A program made the position numbers and the translations under genes. Of a stretch of 8,666 nucleotides of DNA, positions 1-5,896 are shown piece after piece. The notes beneath the pieces were generated by a model. It saw only the letters and a list, made by a program, of their open reading frames with translations, had not been told where the DNA came from and made no database searches. The DNA lies in contig DASSHA010000016.1 of the NCBI GenBank assembly GCA_035693145.1, positions 1-8,666 of the forward strand, given 5' to 3'. Each line of letters starts with the position of its first letter. Position 1 is the first letter of the stretch. Origin of the DNA: DASSHA01 sp035693145 (GTDB lineage: Bacteria > Chloroflexota > Limnocylindria > Limnocylindrales > CSP1-4).

Positions 1-434
1 TCGGCAGCTGCGCCTTCAGCCAGCTCGACGGCGACAACGGCTCGGCGCTCTTTCACATCACGATCGGCGAGAAGGACGCGTGGGGCAACGGCTACGGTGG
101 CGAGGCGACCGAGCTCATGCTCGGCCATGCGTTCGGTGCCCTCGGCCTGCACCGCGTCGCGCTCGCGGTCTTCGAGTTCAACGAACGGGCGATCCGGACG
201 TATCTCCGGTGCGGCTTTCGGATCGAAGGGCGCGCGCGCGGCTCGATCTGGCGCGACGGTCGCTGGTGGGACGAGATCCAGATGAGCATCCTCGACGACG
301 AATGGCGGGCCCAGCAGGCGGTGAAGGAGCACGATCGTCGGCCTCCGAAGGCCGGGCGAGCGCCACACGGCGAGACCGGCGACGCCCGCCTGCCAGATCG
401 ACCCACCGTCACCGCTGACGCCGCGGGTCACTGA
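1..434 (+). CDS. GNAT N-acetyltransferase, RimJ/RimL type (5' end outside window)
   Basis: The gene is already open at the left edge; the first full codon is at base 3, and 143 residues are visible before the TGA. The fragment shows the acetyl-CoA binding loop of GNAT enzymes (EKDAWGNGYGGEAT, fragment residues 23-36, matching the Q/R-x-x-G-x-G/A motif) and the following family landmarks: LHRVALAVFEFNERAI, then YLRCGFRIEGRARG. These are typical of the RimJ/RimL branch, which acetylates protein N-termini, polyamines or small amines using acetyl-CoA in the cytoplasm; the substrate cannot be read here. The fold normally ends around the SILDDEW segment (residues 95-101). About 40 further residues, Arg/Pro/Ala-rich and without predicted structure, follow and look like an added tail. 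Only 5 bases separate its stop from the next start, so the two genes are probably cotranscribed. The family call is secure; the specific acceptor is unknown. Confidence 0.9.
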   Translation, partial: GSCAFSQLDGDNGSALFHITIGEKDAWGNGYGGEATELMLGHAFGALGLHRVALAVFEFNERAIRTYLRCGFRIEGRARGSIWRDGRWWDEIQMSILDDEWRAQQAVKEHDRRPPKAGRAPHGETGDARLPDRPTVTADAAGH

Positions 435-439
435 CGCCG

Positions 440-718
440 GTGCCGTCCACGGGCGCGGCGGCGGACGCGGCACGAGCCGACGTCCGCGGGCTGATGGAGG
501 CGAAGGGGCATTCGGTCGAGAACGCCCGCGCCGCCGTCGCCCGACTCGATGACGCCTTCGCCTCCGGCGCGCTGGTTCGGACCCCGCTGCTCGACCAGAT
601 GCTCGCCGACCTCATGGTCGCGCTCGAGCAGGACGAGGGGCAGCGGCTGGGCGGCAAGAGCGCCGAAGCGGCGCGGTTCATCCTGCGCGCGATCTCACGC
701 GAGCTCGACAACGCCTGA
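440..718 (+). CDS. small helical protein of unknown function
   Basis: I do not recognise this 92-residue protein. It is read from a GTG five bases after the acetyltransferase stop; an in-frame ATG at 494 (residue 19) would give 74 residues. Neither start has a clear Shine-Dalgarno, so coupling to the upstream gene is likely. From about residue 14 to the end it reads as a bundle of amphipathic helices: RGLMEAKGHSVENARAAVAR, then a helix around TPLLDQMLADLMVALEQDEG, then SAEAARFILRAISRELDNA. It has no cysteine, no signal peptide and no membrane segment, so it should be cytosolic. The residues before Met19 are Ala/Asp-rich and may be untranslated. Its position between the acetyltransferase and the oxidoreductase, 13 bases before the latter, supports it being a real gene in a short operon. 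No catalytic motif is visible. Confidence 0.68.
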   Translation: MPSTGAAADAARADVRGLMEAKGHSVENARAAVARLDDAFASGALVRTPLLDQMLADLMVALEQDEGQRLGGKSAEAARFILRAISRELDNA

Positions 719-721
719 CAC

Positions 722-726
722 GGAGG
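722..726 (+). promoter_or_regulatory. Shine-Dalgarno deciding the oxidoreductase start
   Basis: GGAGG lies five bases before the GTG at 732. It is the best ribosome-binding match near the 5' end of this frame and argues against the longer readings that begin further upstream. Confidence 0.75.
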
Positions 727-731
727 ACGAA

Positions 732-1682
732 GTGCCCAACCTCGAGCTCGGCATCCTGCTCTGGAGCCAGGCGTCGGGCTGGTCGGACCTGCTCGCGGCG
801 GCGAAGCGTGTCGACGCGCTCGGCTACGACCACCTCTGGACATGGGATCACGTCTACGCCATCTTCGGCGACCCGTACCAGCCGATCTTCGAGGGCTACA
901 CGACCCTCGCCGCGTGGGCGATGGCGACCGAACGAACCCGCCTCGGGCTGCTCGTCGGCGCGAACACGCTTCGGAATCCCGCACTCGTCGCAAAGATGAT
1001 CGCGACGATCGACCATGCCTCGAACGGCCGCGCCATCTGCGGCCTCGGCGGCGCCTGGTTCGAGCACGAGCACCAGGCTGACGGATACGACTTCGGAACT
1101 GGCTTCGGCCAGCGGCTTGACTGGCTCGACGAGGCCGTCGGCGACGTCCGCCGGCTCCTCGACGGCGAGGAGGTGACATCGAAGCCGGGTGCGACGTACG
1201 CGTTCGAACGGGCGATCCACCACCCGGCGCCCGTCCAGCCTCACCTCCCGATCATGATCGGCGGCTCCGGCGAGAAGAAGACGCTGCGAACCGTCGCCAG
1301 GTACGCCGACATGTGGAACGGCATGGGTCCGCTCGAGCTCATGCGGCACAAGGTCGAGGTCCTGCGCGGGCACTGCGAGGCGGTCGGCCGCGACGTCGCG
1401 GACATCGAGTTCACCTTGGGAGTCAAGGTCTGCATCCGGGATTCGGAGGCGGACGCGGAACGCGTCTGGCGCGAGCACATGGAGCACAACCGGACCCCGC
1501 TGTCCGACGTCGAGGGCGACGACACGTTCTGGAACGGGACGCCCGAGCAGCTCGCCGAACGGCTCGCGCCGTACGTCGAGCTCGGCTTCCGGACCGTGAT
1601 CTCCGAGATGCCGGCACCGTACGACGTCGAATCGCTCGAGCGGTTCATCGGCCAGGTCAAGCCACTCGTCGAGCGCGGCTGA
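732..1682 (+). CDS. LLM-class (luciferase-like) oxidoreductase, probably F420-dependent
   Basis: This 316-residue protein has the sequence pattern of bacterial luciferase-like (LLM) TIM-barrel flavin enzymes, most like the F420-dependent branch that includes mycobacterial Rv1855c. Landmarks are an N-terminal strand NLELGILLWSQ (3-13), the barrel motif GYDHLWTWDHV (31-41), TERTRLGLLVGANTLRNPAL (66-85), the signature GLGGAWFEHEH (104-114) with YDFG after it, and the cofactor phosphate-binding stretch IMIGGSGEKKTLRTVARYAD (174-193). The family uses reduced F420 or FMN to reduce or oxygenate small molecules; the substrate cannot be inferred. The GTG at 732 is chosen because a GGAGG at 722-726 lies five bases upstream and because it places the first barrel strand at residue 3. 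The reading frame is open further upstream to 549, but that part overlaps the preceding gene and lacks family similarity. Length is normal for the family. It is probably the last gene of the left operon. Confidence 0.93.
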   Translation: MPNLELGILLWSQASGWSDLLAAAKRVDALGYDHLWTWDHVYAIFGDPYQPIFEGYTTLAAWAMATERTRLGLLVGANTLRNPALVAKMIATIDHASNGRAICGLGGAWFEHEHQADGYDFGTGFGQRLDWLDEAVGDVRRLLDGEEVTSKPGATYAFERAIHHPAPVQPHLPIMIGGSGEKKTLRTVARYADMWNGMGPLELMRHKVEVLRGHCEAVGRDVADIEFTLGVKVCIRDSEADAERVWREHMEHNRTPLSDVEGDDTFWNGTPEQLAERLAPYVELGFRTVISEMPAPYDVESLERFIGQVKPLVERG

Positions 1683-1739
1683 CGCGACATGCTCCCGGTC
1701 CCCGCGCCCGTCAATCACAACGGCCGAACGAACGAGCAT

Positions 1740-1749
1740 GGGTCGACCC
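1740..1749. promoter_or_regulatory. perfect 10-bp palindrome, possible operator
   Basis: GGGTCGACCC is a perfect inverted repeat in the 170-base spacer between the oxidoreductase and the transporter ATPase gene, about 104 bases before the ATPase ATG. A dyad of this kind could bind a dimeric regulator of the transporter operon. It contains a SalI-type hexamer and could be chance in GC-rich DNA. Confidence 0.3.
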
Positions 1750-1765
1750 TGGCTGCGACGAGCAG

Positions 1766-1792
1766 GCGCACGAGCCGTGCGTGTTCGTGCGC
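1766..1792 (+). other. inverted repeat able to form two alternative hairpins
   Basis: GCGCACGA (1766-1773) pairs perfectly with TCGTGCGC (1785-1792) across an 11-base loop. The same 5' arm can instead pair through CGCACG (1767-1772) with CGTGCG (1776-1781) across a 3-base loop. There is no T-run after it, so it is not a standard intrinsic terminator for the left operon. It may be a Rho-independent-like stop without a U-tract, a protein-binding dyad, or simply GC-rich coincidence. Confidence 0.4.
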
Positions 1793-1840
1793 GAGTTGTG
1801 ATTCGAACCGTCGTCCGCACCATCGATACCGCGGGTCGCG

Positions 1841-1846
1841 TACCTT
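1841..1846 (+). promoter_or_regulatory. -10 box of a probable leaderless promoter for the transporter operon
   Basis: TACCTT fits the TANNNT form of a -10 element and ends six bases before the ATG at 1853, so transcription would begin at or next to the start codon. The 25 bases before the ATG contain no Shine-Dalgarno-like purine run. I see no good -35 at 16-18 bases. Leaderless mRNAs with exactly this spacing are common in actinobacteria and some other high-GC groups. Confidence 0.5.
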
Positions 1847-1852
1847 CCGCGC

Positions 1853-3061
1853 ATGTCCGCCGCCGCGCGAGCCGCCACCGTCGAATTCCGTCACGTCACG
1901 AAGAGCTACGACCCCGTGGCGCTCCGGAAGGGCGCGCCCGGCGCCGTCAACGACCTTTCCCTGACGGTTCCGGCGGGCAGGATCTGCGTCCTCGTCGGGC
2001 CGTCGGGCTGCGGGAAGACGACCTCGCTCAAGATGGTCAACCGGCTCATCGAGCCGACCGGCGGCGAGATCCTCATCGACGGCGTCGACGCGGCGACGCG
2101 AGAGCTGAGCGAGCTCCGACGGGAGATCGGCTACGTCATCCAGCAGGTGGGGCTGTTCCCCCATCAATCGATCGCCGAGAACGTGGCCACGGTCCCCCGC
2201 CTGCTCGGCTGGCCAGCGGCGCGACGACGCGAGCGGGCTGACGAGCTGCTCGCCCTCGTCGGCCTCGACCCCGTCCGCTACCGTCGCCGGTATCCGGCCC
2301 AGCTCTCCGGCGGGGAGCGCCAGCGCGTCGGTGTCGCACGCGCGCTGGCCGCGGATCCGCCGATCCTGCTCATGGACGAGCCGTTCGGGGCCGTCGACCC
2401 GATCGTCCGCGAGCGGCTCCAGAACGAGCTGCTCCGGCTCCAGGAGGAGCTGGCGAAGACCATCCTGTTCGTGACTCACGACATCGACGAGGCGATCAAG
2501 ATGGGCGACCTCGTCGCCGTCCTGCAGACCGGCGGCATCCTCGCCCAGTTCGGCCCCCCGGCAGAGATCCTCGCGGCCCCGGCGTCCGACTTCGTCGCGC
2601 AGTTCGTCGGGACCGATCGCGGCCTCAAGCGGCTATCGCTGGCACGCGTGGCCGATCTGCCGCCGCGCTCGGCGATCACGGCTCGGGACGGCGATCCGGC
2701 AGGGCCGGCGCGCGAGCGCATTCGAGCCGACCCCTTCCCGTACCTGCTGCTCGTCGACGCCGACGGTCGCCCCATCGGTTGGCTCGACCAGGACGAGATC
2801 CCGCTCGACGGCTCGCTCCATGCCGAGCAGGCGATCCCGATGTCACCGCTGCTCAACCGCCGGACGACGCTGAAGGACGCGCTCTCGATGCTCCTCGAGG
2901 CCGACGTGCAGACGGGGATCCTGGTCGACCGAACCGGTCGCGCGATGGGCCTCGTGACGGCGGGGATGATCGCCGACTGGCTACGCGACGACGGCCGTCC
3001 GCTCGCGACGAGCGACGTCACGCCGAGAGTCGAGACGGCGGCCGCGGCGGTCCGGGCCTGA
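1853..3061 (+). CDS. opuCA: osmoprotectant (glycine betaine/choline class) ABC importer ATPase with CBS tail
   Basis: This 402-residue cytoplasmic ATPase would drive uptake through the two permeases that follow. All nucleotide-binding motifs are intact: Walker A GPSGCGKT (49-56), Q-loop in VIQQVG (95-100), signature LSGGERQ (151-157), Walker B ILLMDEP (171-177), and the switch histidine in VTHD (207-210). The VNRLIEPTGGEILIDG and ERQRVGVARALAADP segments are typical of the OpuCA/ProV quaternary-amine branch. Residues about 260-385 form a C-terminal region with one clear CBS motif (TTLKDALSMLLEADVQTGIL, then VDRTGRAMGLVTAGMIADWL) and a weaker first one (PYLLLVDADGRPIGWLDQDE). In OpuA-type importers such domains sense ionic strength or cyclic di-AMP; that role here is inference. 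A 22-residue Ala/Arg-containing tail follows. The ATG has no Shine-Dalgarno but a -10-like box six bases upstream. The substrate class is inferred from the family; the exact solute is not determined. Confidence 0.94.
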   Translation: MSAAARAATVEFRHVTKSYDPVALRKGAPGAVNDLSLTVPAGRICVLVGPSGCGKTTSLKMVNRLIEPTGGEILIDGVDAATRELSELRREIGYVIQQVGLFPHQSIAENVATVPRLLGWPAARRRERADELLALVGLDPVRYRRRYPAQLSGGERQRVGVARALAADPPILLMDEPFGAVDPIVRERLQNELLRLQEELAKTILFVTHDIDEAIKMGDLVAVLQTGGILAQFGPPAEILAAPASDFVAQFVGTDRGLKRLSLARVADLPPRSAITARDGDPAGPARERIRADPFPYLLLVDADGRPIGWLDQDEIPLDGSLHAEQAIPMSPLLNRRTTLKDALSMLLEADVQTGILVDRTGRAMGLVTAGMIADWLRDDGRPLATSDVTPRVETAAAAVRA

Positions 3062-3064
3062 GCG

Positions 3065-3724
3065 ATGCTCGACTGGGGCTGGATGGCCGATCACCTGCCG
3101 GTGCTCGCCGACAAGACGGGCCAGCATCTCGAGCTCACGGTCATCGCCCTCGTGATCGGGTTCCTCATCTCGTTCGTCGTCGGCGTCATCGCCTACCGCT
3201 GGCCCGGCGCGTACCCGCCGGCGGCGATCTTCGCCGGCGTCATCTTCACGATCCCGAGCCTGGCGATGTTCTCGGCGCTCGTCCCGATCACCGGCCTGTC
3301 GATCCTGACCGCCGAGATCCCGCTCGTGCTGTACACGCTCGTGATCCTGCTCCGCAACATCGTGGCCGGCCTTCGGTCCGTGCCACGCGACGTCGTCGAG
3401 GCGGCCGACGGGATGGGCTTCGGGCGCAGCCGCCGGCTCGTCCGCGTCGAGCTGCCGCTGGCGATCCCGCTCATCGTCGCCGGCCTGCGGGTGGCGAGCG
3501 TGTCGACGATCGGGCTGGTCGTCATCAGCGGAACCCTCGGCGTCTCGTTCGGCGGCCTCGGGTTCTTCATCTTCGAGGGTATCCAGCGCGGGTTCCCGAC
3601 CGAGATCTACTTCGGCGCGGTCCCGACGATCGTCCTCGCGCTCGCGGCCGACCGGTTCTTCGTCCTCGTGGAGTCGCTCGCGACGCCGTGGTCCCGGTCG
3701 CGCGCGCGAGGAGGCGCGACGTGA
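3065..3724 (+). CDS. osmoprotectant ABC importer permease 1 (ProW/OpuCB type)
   Basis: This 219-residue membrane protein is one of two permease subunits forming the translocation path. Hydrophobic segments fall near residues 24-44, 51-75, 78-101, 132-156, 158-172 and 182-203, the usual pattern of the short BPD_transp_1 permeases. The cytoplasmic EAA loop that docks on the ATPase is clear (EAADGMGFGRSRRLVRVELP, 112-131), followed by LAIPLIVAGLR and a glycine-rich GTLGVSFGGLGFFIFEG segment characteristic of ProW/OpuCB/OpuCD proteins. The ATG is three bases after the ATPase stop; there is no strong Shine-Dalgarno, so translation is probably coupled. Its last four bases overlap the next permease gene. 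An Arg-rich C-terminus (SRSRARGGAT) encodes the Shine-Dalgarno of that gene. Length is normal for the family. Confidence 0.93.
   Translation: MLDWGWMADHLPVLADKTGQHLELTVIALVIGFLISFVVGVIAYRWPGAYPPAAIFAGVIFTIPSLAMFSALVPITGLSILTAEIPLVLYTLVILLRNIVAGLRSVPRDVVEAADGMGFGRSRRLVRVELPLAIPLIVAGLRVASVSTIGLVVISGTLGVSFGGLGFFIFEGIQRGFPTEIYFGAVPTIVLALAADRFFVLVESLATPWSRSRARGGAT
3709..3714 (+). promoter_or_regulatory. Shine-Dalgarno for permease 2, inside permease 1
   Basis: AGGAGG lies six bases before the GTG at 3721 and within the last codons of the preceding permease. It fixes the GTG start and the GTGA stop/start overlap. Confidence 0.8.
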
Positions 3725-4458
3725 ATCCGTTCAGCGCCGCAGCGACCTGGCTCGGCGACGCCGGCAGCTGGCAGGGGCCGAACGGGATTCCGCTCCGGAT
3801 CACCGAACACCTCGAGATCTCGCTCGCCTCGCTCGTTCTCGCCGCGATCGTCGCGCTGCCGGCGGGTCTGTACATCGGCCACTCACGCCGGGGCGTCGGG
3901 CTCGCCGTCGGCGTGGCGAACGTGGGCCGCGCCGTCCCGTCGATCGCGCTCATGGGCATCCTCCTGCCGATCACCCAGGCCGTCGACCCGATCAACGGCT
4001 TCTTCGTCTATCCGACGCTCCTCGCCATGGCGATCCTCGCCGTGCCGCCGATCCTGGTGAACGCGTATGCCGGCGTGGCGGAGGTCGACGCCGACGTCGT
4101 CGAGGCGGCCCGCGCGATGGGCCTGCGCGAGGGCCAGATCCTGCGCGCGGTCGAGGTCCCCCTCGCCCTGCCCGTGATCATCGACGGGCTCAGATCGGCC
4201 GCCGTCCAGGTCGTCGCGACGGCCACGCTCGGAGCGATTCTCGGCTTCGGCGGCCTCGGTCGGTACATCGTCGACGGGATCGCGCAGCAGGACGACGGGA
4301 TGCTGTACGGCGGCGTCGCGCTCGTCGCGATCCTCGCGGTCGGATCCGAGGCGCTCCTCGTGCTCGTCCAGCGGTTCGTCGCACGGCGCCGTGGCGTCGA
4401 GGAGCCGCGTGAACCCGTCGGCGCGCCACCGGAGGCGAGTGCCGCCCCGGCGAGCTGA
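3721..4458 (+). CDS. osmoprotectant ABC importer permease 2 (ProW/OpuCD type)
   Basis: This 245-residue inner-membrane protein is the partner permease. The GTG start overlaps the previous stop as GTGA and has an ideal AGGAGG. After a hydrophilic N-terminus containing the family segment PLRITEHLEISLASLVLAAI, membrane helices are apparent around 33-52, 60-83, 96-118, 148-175 and 195-219. The EAA loop is EAARAMGLREGQILRAVEVP (128-147), better matched to consensus than in permease 1, and is followed by GAILGFGGLGRYIVDGIAQQ. AVPSIALMGILLPI (71-84) and VPPILVNAYAGV (108-119) are hallmarks of the OpuC/OpuB permeases. A Pro/Glu/Ala-rich cytoplasmic tail (225-245) is extra. Two different permeases imply a heterodimeric channel, as in OpuC, rather than a ProW-type homodimer. 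It ends the ATPase-permease-permease unit. Confidence 0.94.
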   Translation: MNPFSAAATWLGDAGSWQGPNGIPLRITEHLEISLASLVLAAIVALPAGLYIGHSRRGVGLAVGVANVGRAVPSIALMGILLPITQAVDPINGFFVYPTLLAMAILAVPPILVNAYAGVAEVDADVVEAARAMGLREGQILRAVEVPLALPVIIDGLRSAAVQVVATATLGAILGFGGLGRYIVDGIAQQDDGMLYGGVALVAILAVGSEALLVLVQRFVARRRGVEEPREPVGAPPEASAAPAS

Positions 4459-4466
4459 ACACGCCG

Positions 4467-4489
4467 CTCGCGGCGGAATCCGCCGCGGA
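4467..4489 (+). terminator. strong GC hairpin between permease 2 and the binding-protein gene
   Basis: CGCGGCGGA (4469-4477) and TCCGCCGCG (4479-4487) are perfect reverse complements around one A; as RNA the inner bases open to a 5-base loop, and one U-G and one C-G pair can extend the stem. It begins eight bases after the permease stop. No T-run follows, so it may act as a weak terminator, a mRNA-stabilising end, or an operator rather than a full stop. Confidence 0.5.
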
Positions 4490-4544
4490 AATGAACCGAT
4501 CGCCCACAGTCGCCGAATAGCTGACGGGGTCCGGAAGGCGCCGC

Positions 4545-4553
4545 TGCTATGGT
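4545..4553 (+). promoter_or_regulatory. extended -10 promoter for the binding-protein gene
   Basis: TGCTATGGT is an extended -10 element (TG-n-TATGGT) about 50 bases before the ATG at 4605. A CTGACG at 4521-4526 resembles a -35 box but the 21-base spacing is longer than ideal, which an extended -10 can tolerate. It would let the binding protein be made independently of, and in excess of, the membrane subunits. Confidence 0.5.
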
Positions 4554-4590
4554 TGCCGCCCGCTCCCGCACCCCCTGTGCGGAGCAGATC

Positions 4591-4596
4591 AGGAGG
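4591..4596 (+). promoter_or_regulatory. Shine-Dalgarno for the binding-protein gene
   Basis: AGGAGG lies eight bases before the ATG at 4605. It contrasts with the ATPase gene, which has none, and indicates a leadered, well-translated mRNA. Confidence 0.8.
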
Positions 4597-4604
4597 AACG
4601 ACCC

Positions 4605-5594
4605 ATGCGGATTCCCCGCATGCTTGCCCTCGGGGCGTCCGTGCTCGCGCTCGTCGGTGCGTGCTCGACGGGTGGGGGCAGCGGCTCGCCGGCGGCAAGC
4701 GCCGGTGCGTCCAGCGGAAGCAGCGCGAGCGCCGGAGCGAGCTCGTCAGGCGGCGGCAGTGCACCGACGATCAAGCTCGGCAGCGACGACTTCTACGAGG
4801 CCAAGCTCATGGCCGAGATCTACGGCCAGGCGCTCGAGGCGAACGGCTACACCGTGGACCGCAAGGCGCTCGGGATCGGCGGCCGAAAGGTCTCGGCGCC
4901 GGCGCTGGAGAGCGGGCAGTTCGACCTCAAGCCCGAGTACATCGGGTCGGGGCTCGCGTTCTATGAGCCCGGGAAGCAGACGGGCGACCCGGCGGCGAAT
5001 GCCGGCGCGCTCCAAGACGCGCTCTCGACGAAGGGAGGCGGCATCACCGTCCTCGACTTCACGCCGGCCGCCGACCAGAACGCGTTCGTCGTCCGGCCCG
5101 AGACCGCCCAGCAGCTCAACCTCACGAAGATGAGCGACCTGACCGCGGTCGCCTCGCAGCTCAAGTTCGGCGTGGCGACCGACTGTCCCACGAATCCGGT
5201 CTGCGGCGCGGCGCTCAAGAGCGCGTACGGGCTCGACGTCTCCAGCGCGACGAAGCTCGCGTCGTGCTCGACCCCGATGGCCCAGGCGCTCAAGGGCAAG
5301 ACCATCGACGTCGGCGAGCTGTGCTCCACGCAGCCCGACATCGCCGTCAACGGCTGGGTCGTCCTCGAGGACGACAAGCAGACCCAGCCGGCGGACAACA
5401 TCGCGCCACTCGTCCGGAACGACCTGCTCGAGAAGCTGCCCGACAAGGCGGGCTTCGAGAAGATCCTGAACGACGCGTCGGCGGCGATGGACACGGCGAC
5501 GTTGACGGATCTCGGCAAGCAGGTCAGCGTCGACAACAAGGACATCGCCGTCGTCGCGAAGGCCTGGCTTCAGTCGAAGGGCCTCGTGAAGTAG
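4605..5594 (+). CDS. osmoprotectant substrate-binding lipoprotein (OpuCC/OsmF/ProX type)
   Basis: This 329-residue exported protein should capture the solute outside the membrane and deliver it to the two permeases. Residues 1-20 form a lipoprotein signal with lipobox LVGAC, so Cys20 would be lipidated. Residues 21-54 are a Ser/Gly/Ala linker. The mature domain starts at APTIKLGSDDFYEAKLMAEI (53-72) and contains the family stretch ESGQFDLKPEYIGSGLAFY (102-120), equivalent to the DLYPEYTGT segment of OpuCC/OsmF proteins. Later landmarks are ATDCPTNPVCGAALKSAYGL (191-210) and LEDDKQTQPADNIAPLVRND (254-273). Four cysteines remain in the mature part (194, 200, 221, 240) and could form two disulfides. 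The segment that often carries an aromatic ligand-cage residue (FPxYN in many relatives, from memory) reads QPADN here, so the exact ligand may differ from betaine. The gene has its own promoter and Shine-Dalgarno and is followed by a strong hairpin. Confidence 0.93.
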   Translation: MRIPRMLALGASVLALVGACSTGGGSGSPAASAGASSGSSASAGASSSGGGSAPTIKLGSDDFYEAKLMAEIYGQALEANGYTVDRKALGIGGRKVSAPALESGQFDLKPEYIGSGLAFYEPGKQTGDPAANAGALQDALSTKGGGITVLDFTPAADQNAFVVRPETAQQLNLTKMSDLTAVASQLKFGVATDCPTNPVCGAALKSAYGLDVSSATKLASCSTPMAQALKGKTIDVGELCSTQPDIAVNGWVVLEDDKQTQPADNIAPLVRNDLLEKLPDKAGFEKILNDASAAMDTATLTDLGKQVSVDNKDIAVVAKAWLQSKGLVK

Positions 5595-5615
5595 CGAGCC
5601 TCTCGTTCGCGTCGT

Positions 5616-5649
5616 GGAGCGGCCCGCCCGGAAGCCGGCGGGCCGCTCC
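5616..5649 (+). terminator. probable terminator after the binding-protein gene
   Basis: GGAGCGGCCCGCC (5616-5628) pairs perfectly over 13 bp with GGCGGGCCGCTCC (5637-5649) across an 8-base loop, starting 22 bases after the TAG. No immediate T-tract follows; the nearest T-rich stretch (TGTTTGT) is about 15 bases later. It is the strongest hairpin I found and sits where the transporter region should end. Confidence 0.65.
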
Positions 5650-5677
5650 GCGTCTGAATCGGCCTGTTTGTCCCGGT

Positions 5678-5689
5678 CAACGGCCGTTG
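5678..5689. promoter_or_regulatory. perfect 12-bp palindrome, possible operator
   Basis: CAACGGCCGTTG is a perfect dyad in the spacer upstream of the DUF72 gene, with half-site CAACGG. It lies about 208 bases before the preferred GTG start. A dimeric regulator could bind it; no regulator gene is visible in the window. Confidence 0.35.
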
Positions 5690-5896
5690 CGGCGATCGTC
5701 CGCCGGAAACGCGCCCGTCTTGGTCGTGCCGCTGGAGGGCGGGATTGGCGGATTCGCTCCTTCAGCCGTCGTAGGCCCGTTCGAGGGACACGGGCGTGCT
5801 CCAACCGCGACTGCCGGGTAGATCTGCGTGCTCGGTGTGAGCCGCCGGCGACCTGCGCCAGTCTCGGCATTGCGTCGCGCGAGCGATGGTGCGGTC

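Larger units (their letters stand above)
5595..5896. other. 302-base spacer without a supported gene
   Basis: Besides the hairpin at its left end this spacer contains a 12-bp palindrome. Open frames across it give Arg/Ser-rich translations without family features. I find no tRNA cloverleaf. It probably carries the regulatory region of the DUF72 gene, but no clear -35/-10 pair stands out. Confidence 0.5.

Noticed and set aside
1800..1809. GATTCGAACC, the complement of a tRNA T-loop (GGTTCGAATC on the minus strand)
   Set aside because: The flanking bases do not form a T-stem and no anticodon or acceptor arm is found at the proper distance, so neither a tRNA nor a tRNA-type attachment site is supported.
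678..1823. 381-codon open frame on the minus strand opposite the oxidoreductase
   Set aside because: It is a GC-rich antisense frame over a clear LLM gene; the translation is Arg/Val/Asp-rich with no family motif.
2779..3720. N-terminal extension of permease 2 across the ATPase and permease 1 genes
   Set aside because: The translation is Arg/Asp/Pro-rich and out of frame with two real genes; AGGAGG before GTG 3721 marks the true start.
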